Part shown: positions 44,899 to 54,140 of the stretch, one piece after another
Position numbering within the stretch: the stretch's first letter is position 1
How the letters are laid out: each line of letters opens with the position of its first letter
Assembly: GCA_020736575.1 (NCBI GenBank)
Contig: JAGPYM010000028.1
Location: forward strand, 1 to 64,000
From: Thelonectria olida
Taxonomy: Eukaryota > Ascomycota > Sordariomycetes > Hypocreales > Nectriaceae
DNA: 64,000 bases
Reading direction: 5' to 3'
The notes under the pieces: generated by a model
The model's database searches: none
Told to the model about the DNA's origin: nothing
Seen by the model: the letters and a program-made list of their open reading frames with translations, nothing else
Translations under genes and position numbers: made by a program

Positions 44899-45742
44899 TT
44901 AGAAACGTCGATTTGTTGCCTGCTATTAATCTCGATTCACCAATGTTTTGCCAAATTAATGAGATTGTTTCTGATTCCCTCTCTCAGATGGTTCTAAAAA
45001 GATGAGCAATATAGATGAATTTGACTATGTATTTGACCTTACGATTTGTAGGGATTATTGCCGATGTTTTGCTATTGTAGCACTTGTACGAGCTTATTGG
45101 TCTTAATTTCGCGTTAGGCTCTATAAAACTTGCCCAAGAACTGCTTCGGATAGGGTTCATGCTAAGGCAGAAATTAATCGAGAACGAAACGCACTTGCGC
45201 ATATGGCTGCGGATGTTTGTAGGGAGCAAGCTATGAGATGAGATAAAAGGGTCGGTCATAAGATGTCACCGGGCTTACAAGGTATCTGTCATCGAAAGAG
45301 CTAATTGAGTTCACCTTGTGGTCTAATCAAACTATTCAACGGGATTAGAAGGAAAGCGCGGGTGAACTAGCGTCGAATTATCTTTTCCCTACTGTAATGC
45401 AAAATCTTATATTACTTTCCCGATTTTTCTAAACCTGTATATTAGTTAGTTTTGAGATTATGAGAATGGGCAGGCTAGTCTAACGACAGATTAGTAATAC
45501 TTTTTAGTAGTTAGAATAAGGTAATATTCAACCTAGGCCATGGCAGACTAGACTTGTTTAACCTAAAACTGCTGCAGTCTACTCCATAAACCGGCTCTAA
45601 ATACGCCCTATATCTTGAGAACTACTAGAAGACATTCCACACTTTGACTACTAAGTGCGCTAAGGAACCACAATGACTGTCCAGCGTCCGAAGCGATTGC
45701 TTGATTGTCTCAACTGGCTCTGATCAAATGTGCGATTTAGAT
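44899..45742. other. AT-rich intergenic stretch
   Basis: Noticeably richer in A/T than its neighbours, especially 45350-45660, with many TTAG/CTAA/TAGT steps and no reading frame above 91 codons. It looks like decayed non-coding or repeat-derived DNA. Confidence 0.45.
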
Positions 45743-46714
45743 TTAAAGCCCGGAGCCTTTGAGGGCACTGGTCGTGAAATGCTTTGGGTTAGTACCAGCG
45801 CGGGTCGGAACCTTGGTCCATAACCTGTTTTGCATAGGCTCGGACTGGCGTGTTGGAGGAAATGGGTTGACAACGCTCCGGATAGGGGGAAGTTGAACCT
45901 TCTCGGGCAGCAAGCGGGGTAGAGACGGCGTGGAACCGATTGCTTGCCTACGGGTACATTTGAGGGATCCGCGCACGCTTCGTCTCCGCTTCTCGATGCC
46001 TTTACTCGACTTTGGGCCGCCTTTGATAGCGCGGGATGCGTCCTTTGGGAAGCCCTTTGGGGCTGGACGATGGTGGTTATTGCCTTCTAGAGAAGGCAGT
46101 TTCTCACCCGCGCTCCCCTGGTTTGCTGTCGTGTCAGTCTTAGTCTGACATGGTGACGAGTTCCTATCGCTGGCTGTAAATGCCTATTAGGCGTGATCAG
46201 TCCTGTTTTACTCAGGTGTGGAGGATATTCTTACTGCATGATATGGTGCCTTCATGGGTAGTACTGACTGCCCCAGTGTTGAGGGCAAAACATACGGTCG
46301 ATGTGCAGCATGATTTGCTGCGCCCGCCCAGAAGTGATGGGCATTTTGCGCTCCATAAGAGCCGCCCCCATGTGGTGCTTGATTCTGCGGTGACTTGCTG
46401 GAGTGATTCGTCACACTGCTTGAAGGATGAGCTCTCAGAGGCATGCCATGTTGGCTGTAGCCAAAAACCTGGCTGGGGCCGTTGCCGTATAGCGCTGGAC
46501 CCGATAGCTCAGAGGCATTCGCATACGGAGACATGTATCGCGGGAACGTGCGTCCCGAGTCACGAGCCGTCCCTCGTGGGGCATTGCCGACATGGTGAAA
46601 TTCGGCACGCGAACGAAGACCTATGTTTGGATGCTGGGGGTAATCCTGATGAGGGCTCCCGCGACAGTAAGGCGGAGCAGCGCCGTGGTCTGCAATACTC
46701 CGTATGCTTAACAT
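45743..46714 (-). CDS. hypothetical protein, 306 aa, two exons
   Basis: Exons 46714-46235 and 46183-45743 join in phase 0 through a 51-nt intron (GTAAGA donor, AATAG acceptor). The first exon gives a Pro/His/Gly/Ser-rich, probably disordered protein (YMSPYANASELSGPALYGNG). The second is basic (IKGGPKSSKGIEKRRRSVRG) and Pro-rich, with an NLS-like KRRRS. A plus-strand frame (46180-46755) covers exon 1 but has no partner exon; the spliced continuity favours the minus strand. The frame is open upstream of 46714 back to an in-frame TGA, so a further 5' exon is possible. Function unknown, possibly nuclear. Confidence 0.45.
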
Positions 46715-47246
46715 ATGGGTTGGTTGTGAGCCTTGGTTCAGGGAAAACGGGGTGAGTTGAACAGCTAGGCCTCAAGGGAGAGGGCGAGCCAATCAGCGAT
46801 GGACAGTATGAGAGGTGCACTTGTGTCCTCAAACGAACATGAAATGAACAATTATGAAGGGGAGAGTCATGATGCCATATTTGAATATTTCCATTTGGAA
46901 CAGAACGTGATGGCAGCTGCTAGAAGAGTGAAAATTGGCCGCGTTTGGGTTGACAACAGGCCTCATCAACCTGGCCAACCATTCGGCCAAAAAGGAGCGG
47001 AAAATGAAAAACAGGAAAGGAAAACCTAAATCTGCATTTCTTTGTGAGGTTCAAAGGGTCGTACTAGTAATTCATTAAATAATGGGCTATGAGAACATTG
47101 AAACGACTAGAAAGTGAAATTATTCTTTCTTGCCTCCAATCAAGCCTCTTGTGGCAAAAATACGACAGCTCGTGTCATAGAGCAATTAAATTCGCCGGGT
47201 TCCTCCTCGAATTTGAGTTTGGTCCACACCCTCTTCCTTGCATGCC
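46715..47246. other. divergent intergenic region
   Basis: Between the minus-strand orphan and the MetE-like gene. A-rich near 46990-47080. No gene. Confidence 0.45.
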
Positions 47247-48408
47247 ATGGCTGTCAAAGGTTGTCTACTCGTGGGCAGCGTCCCGCTGGAAAGCACCAAG
47301 GCAGTGTTGCGATGTTGCAGCGATGGCCTTCGGGGCCTTTTGCTGAGCATGCCCGACGGAGAGACCGGGCCACGGAACTACTTTGTCAAGTTCCAAGCAT
47401 CCAAGTTTCCCGCCGTCATGCAATCCAAATTCATGGACAATGCGCCAGCGATGAAGATTCCCTTCTCAGACCAACAACTAGCCGAGGGCCGGCGGGAGCT
47501 GGAAGAGATGGATCTCGAGACTGGATACGACGAGGCAGCGATCGAGAGTTACTCAATCTTCAAGCAACTTCAGTCAGAAGGCGTCATCGAACAGGACGTC
47601 AAGTTTCAAGTGTCCCTGCCCACCATCGCCAACGTCGTCGGAATACTCATCGAGGAAGATTTTCGGCGTATCGTCGAGCCCATCTACGAGAAGGCCCTTT
47701 TCAAGTCACTGCAGGCAATTCAGGACCTCATTCCCCATGAAGATCTTGCCATTCAAATTGATCTGGGGATGGATATGGCTTACTGGGAAGAGACCGTTTT
47801 CGAGCCGTGGTTCTCTGACAAGCGATACGTCGTTGAATACATTGTGCGCATGATCTCGCGCGTCCACGAGGGTGTCGATCTTGGTATCCACTATTGCTAC
47901 GGTAAGTCACGTACATACTATACATACCCCCATGGTGGGCGCAAGCGGACTCACGTATAGCCTAGGTGATATGGAACATAAGCACTTTGCTGAACCAGCG
48001 TCGCTTGGACCGATCACGGACCTTCATCAGCAGATTGTGCAAGCGAGCCCACGGCCGATCCAATGGATTCATTGTCCTGTACCTTTGAGTGCGATGGGTA
48101 ACCTTGAGAGCTTCTTTAAGCCGTTGTCCACGCTGAGTCACCGACTGATTTTAGATAAGACTAAGCTATACCTTGGTCTCGTTCATCCTCACGATCTCGA
48201 GGGTACCCGAGCAAGGATCGCGGCCGCCGAAAGAGTTGTAGAGGAGTTCGGGATAGCTACTGAGTGTGGCTGGGGGAGAATCTTGCATCGAGAGGATACC
48301 GAGAGTATAATCGATATTTGTCGGAAAGTCTCAGGCTACTCCACAATGAAAAGCAACGAGGGTGGCGGTGAGCCTCAAAACAGAGATGAACAGCGGACAG
48401 TCGTATAA
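47247..48408 (+). CDS. MetE/UROD-fold protein (methionine-synthase-like), 365 aa
   Basis: Two exons, 47247-47901 and 47966-48408, around a 64-nt phase-1 intron (GGTAAGT donor, CCTAG acceptor), restoring GIHYCYGDMEHKHF. The N terminus LLVGSVPL with MPDGETGPRNYF and the strands FQVSLPTIANVVG and LAIQIDLGMDMAYW recall the TIM barrel of cobalamin-independent methionine synthase (MetE C-terminal domain) and uroporphyrinogen decarboxylase. IHYCYGDMEHKHF is where MetE has its zinc-binding HxC; here the spacing H-Y-C is kept. The single-domain length (365 against about 760) and divergence mean the substrate is unknown: a methyltransferase or a relative. The ATG at 47247 has good context; the TTG upstream is ignored. 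Cytosolic. Confidence 0.7.
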
Positions 48409-49022
48409 AAGGTATTGGGGATAGATTAATTCATATAAACTGGTAAACTAAGCGGTCCATGTTTCATTTCTGTAGACACCCTCACAACCTCTGAGGCCAT
48501 TCCAACCGCACATATGCCATCATGTGCGGAACCGTGGTAACACCGTAATCATGCCCAATGCAGCTTCGCCAAAACCTGGTACAAGACGTAATATTCGCCA
48601 TCAATTTCGACTACTTTCCCTGGTGATACAGTTTTGGGCATAATTAGCTTCCTATTTTACTAGGCACCAAAATGTGTTCGGGCCCAGTAGCTTATATAAT
48701 ACTATGCTAACAAAATCACAATACACTATATGTACATGGAATGACTTAATAGAAGAAGACGTAATCCAAAATTGGCCTAAAATAGTAAGTCATACTAGTT
48801 ACTATCCATTTTTAATGGGTACTATAATCTATGTATAGTGCCTACACACTATGCATGTTAACGTCACTCCATTTTATTCGGACCACAGTGCAGGCTGGAA
48901 CTGGGTACAAGACTGACTGACATAATAACGTGCATTTTAGAGGTATACAGTGTGTGGGTTTTGGGATTAACCCTATGTGGGGCTCTGATACAATTTTAGA
49001 TGGTGCATGAAGAGGAAGCTAA
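48409..49022. other. AT-rich intergenic stretch
   Basis: A/T-rich, with many TA steps and short palindrome-like pieces such as ACTATAATCTATGTATAGT near 48821-48839. Two similar short motifs (GATACAGTTTTGGGC and GATACAATTTTAGAT) lie about 365 bp apart. It may be the remains of a small transposon, but no terminal repeats or target duplication could be established. Confidence 0.4.
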
Positions 49023-49673
49023 TTATGCCCCAAACTGTACCATTTTTCCAGCCAGCGGGCCTTTCGTCTTTCGTTCGAATCTGATGTCGCCATGGTATAT
49101 CTCGACTTGTCCACAGGCCGCCTCGCTACGCAGAGTCCCGTCGACTGCCTTAGATTCCCGACGTACGTGGACTTGCTCCGGCCCGGAACGACGCACGAAG
49201 CCACTCGCATGAGAAGTACCAACAGCTTTCGACGTCGCACTCGCATCCTTTGCCATAACTGCTGCATGCTCTCTTGATTCTCTCAATGAGGAATATTCGT
49301 ACGCGAGGTCCGTCGTGTGCTCTACGCGATCCAAGGCTCGTTGGGAGATTTGCCGAAGGCGATCGAATTTGCCATTGTCCTGTTCCTGGTCACAGGCCGC
49401 ATTATTCTGAAGGCCCTTCCAAGCGGTGTGATCCCGGAGGGACTTGCCAAGGGGGGTTTTGTGAGCTCGGCGCGTCGATGTTTTTCCTGTGCGATGACTT
49501 TTGGCATTCTTAAGACACTCTGTTGTGGATATGTTGAGGTTTTCTCGTTTGTTTCGAAGACAATAGCGCATCTGGTTCTGTTCCGTAGAGCTTTGTGTTG
49601 GTGTCCCTGGAGAGGCAGCATGTTGTTGTGATTTCACTCGATCAGAACGTCGCGGTGTCATCAAGCCGTTCAT
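49023..49673 (-). CDS. hypothetical basic protein, 216 aa
   Basis: Single exon from an ATG at 49673. The protein is hydrophilic and basic throughout (TPRRSDRVKSQQHAASPG, MRYCLRNKRENLN). Residues 95-150 are helical and charged (FDRLRQISQRALDRVEH, SSLRESREHAAVMAK), possibly a coiled coil. No hydrophobic core or domain recognised. A competing frame on the plus strand (49317-49631) is shorter. Probably a lineage-specific nuclear protein; existence moderately supported by the intact frame. Confidence 0.4.
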   Translation of the reverse strand: MNGLMTPRRSDRVKSQQHAASPGTPTQSSTEQNQMRYCLRNKRENLNISTTECLKNAKSHRTGKTSTRRAHKTPLGKSLRDHTAWKGLQNNAACDQEQDNGKFDRLRQISQRALDRVEHTTDLAYEYSSLRESREHAAVMAKDASATSKAVGTSHASGFVRRSGPEQVHVRRESKAVDGTLRSEAACGQVEIYHGDIRFERKTKGPLAGKMVQFGA

Positions 49674-50133
49674 GATTCAAATTCTGGAAGACTCTGTGCG
49701 GTAGCGGCAGAGCTCTTTTACGTCCTAGCAGAGATATAAATAATCGTTGTCGAGGTGGAGAACAGCAAGGGGCCAAAAGCAAACAGTTCCTCCTTCGCTT
49801 GTCAGATGCCAGACCCATAGGCCGCAGGCAGATTCAGCCGGACACAGTGGCTTGTGCTAGGCCAGTGGTACTTCTTGATATCCAGGTGTGATACGATGGC
49901 CGCGTAGTTAGCTCTTTCCAAGACTGCCGTGCGACTACGAGGAGAGAGTTCCGGGAGGCCTTGCCTTACGGCGGTGGCGTAGACTTAGACGAGGAGAGGT
50001 GGGGATGTGGCGCTCCTAGTGATAGGGGTTGTACGGAACCTCTTTTCATCTTGCACCTGCCGGTTTGGTAAATCAAAACCGTGGCAAGTGAAATCACAAA
50101 CGTGGTGAGTGGTAAGCATGAACGTCGCGGTTT
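49674..50133. other. intergenic, no gene seen
   Basis: No frame with coding character between the basic orphan and the patatin-like pseudogene. Confidence 0.5.
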
Positions 50134-51047
50134 CTAGCTGAGGGTGGAAACGCAAGCTTTTGCTGTAATTCTACTCTTGAAAATGAGGTACAGTATCTGA
50201 AAAGACTCTTCGACTGCCTTTTCGGACTCCCTGACGAGCCTCTTCAAGGTGCGCAAAACGGCCTAGGCATCATCGCGGACTGGTTCCATGGCGTATGCGC
50301 CCGTCTCGATCGACACCACGCACCGAAGATTACGCTGCAATCGATCGTCGCCCAGGAAATCCTGGGCTTGGCTCCAAAGCGCTTTGACGGGGAGATTTGC
50401 TCTGACGGCGTCGCCAACGAACTGCCCCTGAAATAGTCCGATTGCAATTGGATCGAAGAAGATGGTATGTGTAGTTGTAGCACGACAAGCTTGCCATCTC
50501 TTGGTGGAATCAAATAGGTGAGGCACCCCGCCGAGGGAACGGTAACTCGTTAGGCAGACTGCGCGTCCGGCTTCTTTGCTCGTCGTACACACAAAGCTGG
50601 CCAATTAGACGTGCCGCGATTCAAGGAGATGGACGAGAAACTTACACTTTGCAATCCGTGCTGGTGTAGTTTGGGAGTAGAGCGTCTTCATCGTACCCCT
50701 GGTTCGCCACAATCTCCTTGGTTGCCTGTTCTGGTGCTGCTGTATTGAATGCACTCCGCGGCTGGCTATTAGTTAATCTTCATCTTATGTCTCTTCTCTA
50801 CAAACGCCTTCCCAACCAAGGACGTGTAGGCAGCGATGCATTCTTCGACCGTCAATCGTAGGCGACCGAGCATAATGGCAACGAGGTCACCTGCGCCGGT
50901 GCCATTGATCATGTCAAAGCACTCGCATGGTTTGGGCGGAGAGTCAGGGTCGATGGTAGCCATGAGGCTTTATTATACAATCAATAAAGATAAACTACGG
51001 ATCCCGTTTCCATCCAAAGGGAGTAGGCGAATGTCGTTGTTCGGCAT
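50134..51047 (-). pseudogene. patatin-like phospholipase remnant (decayed)
   Basis: Minus strand from an ATG at 51047. Reading across lesions, the order of a patatin-like acyl hydrolase is preserved: LPLDGNGIRS where the family has an oxyanion-hole DGGGxRG, MINGTGAGDLVAIMLGRLRL where the family has GTSTGG, YTSLVGKAF, then CTTSKEAGRAVCLTSYRS, FFDPIAIG and NLRCVVSIETG. Lesions: two adjacent in-frame TAA codons right after the first segment, a non-Ser residue at the nucleophile, a frameshift near 50765-50770 with TAA and TAG in the old frame, and an in-frame TAG at 50244-50246 with readable sequence beyond to 50134. A normal intron (GTAAGT to CCAG, about 50600-50650) is still present. It is not functional as read. 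Confidence 0.8.
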
Positions 51048-51421
51048 GGTATCTTGTCAACGAAAGGTGTGGGGGAGTTTGAAAGTGGGAAGCCGGTAAT
51101 GTAGTAGGGATGACACCAGGAAGGCCAACATATGTCGAAGGCGAAGAGCCATATCGTCGTTGTGACTGCCAATAGTCACGTGACACGAATTCGACTTGGA
51201 GACCAATTGTAAGCAAGAAAAGTGCGCTTGGTTGATTCCGTTAAGGCTCCTCTACCCATCAGTCGTGCAGAGATTTACGAGTTGAACCATTTACGTGAAC
51301 ATGTACATATATCATCATACGGTATTCAGCTCTTCTACATAGTCATGCTCAGTTGATTCACCAGAAGCGAATTAGTAGAAAAATGTAAATACCGTACAAC
51401 GCTTGAAATAGGCAAAGAACC
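51048..51421. other. intergenic, no gene seen
   Basis: Upstream flank of the patatin-like pseudogene; nothing coding recognised. Confidence 0.5.
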
Positions 51422-51817
51422 TCACAATACCGTCCAGCCATTTTTGAGTTCGTTCTTTTCGTCACCACTCTCACCGTCAGACCACCATCCACAATACAAA
51501 TCATCTTCCTCACCGTGTTCATAACAGGGATGTGTGTGGGTAAATACAATGTATGGCGGCTCTACTCTAGCCCCGCCCACCCGAACGTTCCATCGAGGAT
51601 CCACCTTCGTACCTACGCCTCTGCTTTCATCTACTGCCACGGAAGGGCGCAGGCTTTCTACGCTGCATGTTCGGGGGACGCCTTTAGCTCTAGTCGACGA
51701 ATTGGCCAAGATTCTTTTCCATGTATCAGTAAGTCCTTTTGAGAGTTTAGACGCAGGGCTCTGCTGACGACGCAATCGCTGCGTGCCACCAATCTTGACG
51801 TATCCGGTCTTAGCCAT
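51422..51817 (-). CDS. small hypothetical protein, 131 aa
   Basis: Single exon from an ATG at 51817 (MAKTGYVKIGGTQRLRRQQS). The N-terminal half is basic, the C-terminal 40 residues acidic with Trp, Cys and His (HTHPCYEHGEEDDLYCGWW). No domain recognised. A zinc site is conceivable from the Cys/His spacing but not demonstrated. A plus-strand frame overlaps it, so the call is tentative. Confidence 0.35.
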   Translation of the reverse strand: MAKTGYVKIGGTQRLRRQQSPASKLSKGLTDTWKRILANSSTRAKGVPRTCSVESLRPSVAVDESRGVGTKVDPRWNVRVGGARVEPPYIVFTHTHPCYEHGEEDDLYCGWWSDGESGDEKNELKNGWTVL

Positions 51818-52253
51818 GATTGTACAAAGGCAGATGACGACGGGTCGCTGCTGATTGCGCAAGTTTGCGGCTTCGCTTTATATATGCGATGTGCCCTCCT
51901 AGTTAAGCCGAAATCATTTCTTGACCAGGATCATCTCGGCTTCAGAGCCTCTTTATGGGCTGGCCCCCTAGCTCTTTGTTAGACCACCTGATGTTTGACG
52001 AACCATTGTATACCTTAAGGAATGGTTTACAATTGCATTAGACCGGCGTGACCGATGGAGGGCAGTATTCTAGCCATCTATTATACTGTCTATGCGGTCT
52101 GTAGGTTACTACAGACGTGTATCTGTGATAGATGTCCCATTATCTTGTGATCCATCACAGTCTTAGCCGCAAAGGGCTCAGCTCAAAAGCGTCACTATCA
52201 TGATATTCTTCTCTGCCAAGCCTAAGTCCTCTATGATCCGACACGGGTGGTCC
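51818..52253. other. intergenic with a perfect short hairpin
   Basis: Contains the inverted repeat GTCTGTAG-GTTA-CTACAGAC at 52097-52116 and an AACCATT/AATGGTT pair near 52000-52027. No gene. Confidence 0.5.
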
Positions 52254-52664
52254 TCACGAGATCTCGGCTTTAGCACGCTTTGCGACAAGAGCCCCCGAAG
52301 TCGTTTCCATCAACTGTGCCTCAATTTGAACGCTGATAATATGCTCTTCTCTTCGACTTTCCATATCCATGTCGTCATCCGAAGGGGGGTGAACTATGAT
52401 TTCAGGAAGCTTGTTACACTGAAACCGGGAAGTATCTTCGTACGTTTCCTGCCCGCCTTCCACATCTATGGGCTCGCGCTGCGAGTGAGCCATATCAAGA
52501 CCCGCCGTACACGTGTCACAGAGCGTCCCTCTTTTTGCTGCTTTGCGGGATGCATGCCGCAACTGCTTCCATGAGGCGCGTGCGCTTTGATCCCTTTTCC
52601 AGTTCCTGAGTTGTCTTACACTTTCAGCGGCGCCTGTAAGCTTGGTTTTCTGCTTTCGCGTCAT
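52254..52664 (-). CDS. small hypothetical protein, 136 aa, basic then acidic
   Basis: Single exon from an ATG at 52664. The first 55 residues are strongly basic (MTRKQKTKLTGAAESVRQLR, WKQLRHASRKAAKRG); the middle is acidic (HPPSDDDMDMESRREE); the end is basic again (VAKRAKAEIS). A CDTC pair occurs near residue 50. Bipartite NLS-like clusters suggest a nuclear protein. No family recognised. Confidence 0.35.
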   Translation of the reverse strand: MTRKQKTKLTGAAESVRQLRNWKRDQSARASWKQLRHASRKAAKRGTLCDTCTAGLDMAHSQREPIDVEGGQETYEDTSRFQCNKLPEIIVHPPSDDDMDMESRREEHIISVQIEAQLMETTSGALVAKRAKAEIS

Positions 52665-53253
52665 TGAACTTGTGATGAGACTAGAGCAAATCGAACCGTA
52701 GCTGAAGACTTCCCACCCTGAACCGTAGCGCCTTTTAAAGACAAGAAAAATATTCCAATTATGAGTGTTAATAGAACAAACTCTCTAATTCTCCCAATTC
52801 GCCACAGTATAGCCATTGTTTTATTTTCTTGACGAGACGAATATGATGGCAAGTTCGAAACGGCCGGTATTAAATATGGCCTCGTGATTTAATTTGATGC
52901 TCATCTTCAATGTGAGTGTTTTGTAGACAACGGCTGATATTCTCCAATTCCGGCATGTTGTCCTCTTAGCCCATGCGTCGAGAGTATGCGCCACTCTATC
53001 GTTTCCTTCTTACGAGACGCTGCAGGCCAGCGCCAAAATGAAGAGGTAATAGTCCGGTATTAATATGTAAAGTATCATGAATCTAAACAAAAAAGATAGG
53101 ACGATAAGGTATTGTACACTCGACTTGTTCATGTCTTACTGCTATACGTATTCTCTTAAGCTGTGTTCGCTTTCCGTTTCCTATACATACTGCACTAGAC
53201 TTCATTTCTTTTCCAAATATTGATTCCAGTACTTTGACTAATTTTCCAGAGTA
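52665..53253. other. divergent intergenic region
   Basis: Between the small minus-strand orphan and the 2EXR gene; no supported gene. Confidence 0.45.
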
Positions 53254-53991
53254 ATGACTACATGCTCTCTGTCATTTCCATATTTTCCTCTCTTTCCGGT
53301 GGAATTACGTCTGCTAATATGGAGGATGGCATTCGACAACGTAGACCCAGCAGTATCGGTTTGCCAATACTCAGAGGTCAAACCTCATGTTTCGATCGCT
53401 CAATACCACGCCGAAACACCCCGGCTACCCTTCACAGCATCAGCCTGCAGGGAAGTTCGGAGGGAATGGCTGCGGCTAACAAGACGCTGCAGCGCTTCAT
53501 CCATGTCTTTTGACCGTGTCTACGTGCCGCGAACAATATTTCTTGTGCACGCTTCTGCCATTGTCGGATCGCGCCTGAAAGGCCTCGCTCCATTCACTGC
53601 TCATCTCGCATTTGATGCCGCCGACTGCCCCGACCTCCTCGCGGTGTTTGAGGCTCTGGCGAGCTTCCCTCATTTAGAAACGATTATCCCAATCATTCCT
53701 TCAGGTACAATAGCCGAGGACCAGGTATCTCAATGGCAAGAGTATCTACGGCAGCATTCCCATCTTCTACGACGTATGGCCGCATTGATCGACGAGCCTT
53801 CTCCGGATGGAGAATGGCACCAAGATACGTTCGTCGGCTGGTTGTTACGGAATCACCTAGATGGAGAGCGAGTGCGGAGGTTTTATCTCAGGAAGAACGG
53901 TCCGCGAATCAAGCTCCTCATCGACGAGCCAAGGGCCAGCGGGTCAGCAGTAAGAAGCGAGATGGAACCCTGGTCTCTGGTATTGTACTGA
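53254..53991 (+). CDS. 2EXR-domain protein, second member, 245 aa
   Basis: Single exon from an ATG at 53254. The 2EXR signature is at residues 7-26 (SFPYFPLFPVELRLLIWRMA). The rest follows the 38619-39353 protein: DRVYVPRTIFLVHAS equals RSHISRATFLLHDPL, and EALASFPHLETIIPIIPSG equals SALASFPHLETIIVIAPS. The C-terminal part after about residue 160 is less alike. The two genes are 14 kb apart and on opposite strands. No biochemical role is known for the family. Confidence 0.7.
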   Translation: MTTCSLSFPYFPLFPVELRLLIWRMAFDNVDPAVSVCQYSEVKPHVSIAQYHAETPRLPFTASACREVRREWLRLTRRCSASSMSFDRVYVPRTIFLVHASAIVGSRLKGLAPFTAHLAFDAADCPDLLAVFEALASFPHLETIIPIIPSGTIAEDQVSQWQEYLRQHSHLLRRMAALIDEPSPDGEWHQDTFVGWLLRNHLDGERVRRFYLRKNGPRIKLLIDEPRASGSAVRSEMEPWSLVLY

Positions 53992-54140
53992 ACTACTATA
54001 TTGTCTTCTTTCGCTAAATACACCTCTTTTCTCTTCCTTTCCAAAGAACGAAGTTCTACTAAGCTTGGCCCCATGACAATATGTGTCTATGGAGAGTCTT
54101 CGCACCGACGCTAGTGAATGTTTGACTTTGAAACACCAGC

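Noticed and set aside
46180..46755. Plus-strand frame of 191 codons over the orphan at 45743-46714
   Set aside because: No start context, domain or partner exon; the opposite strand offers a spliced continuation.
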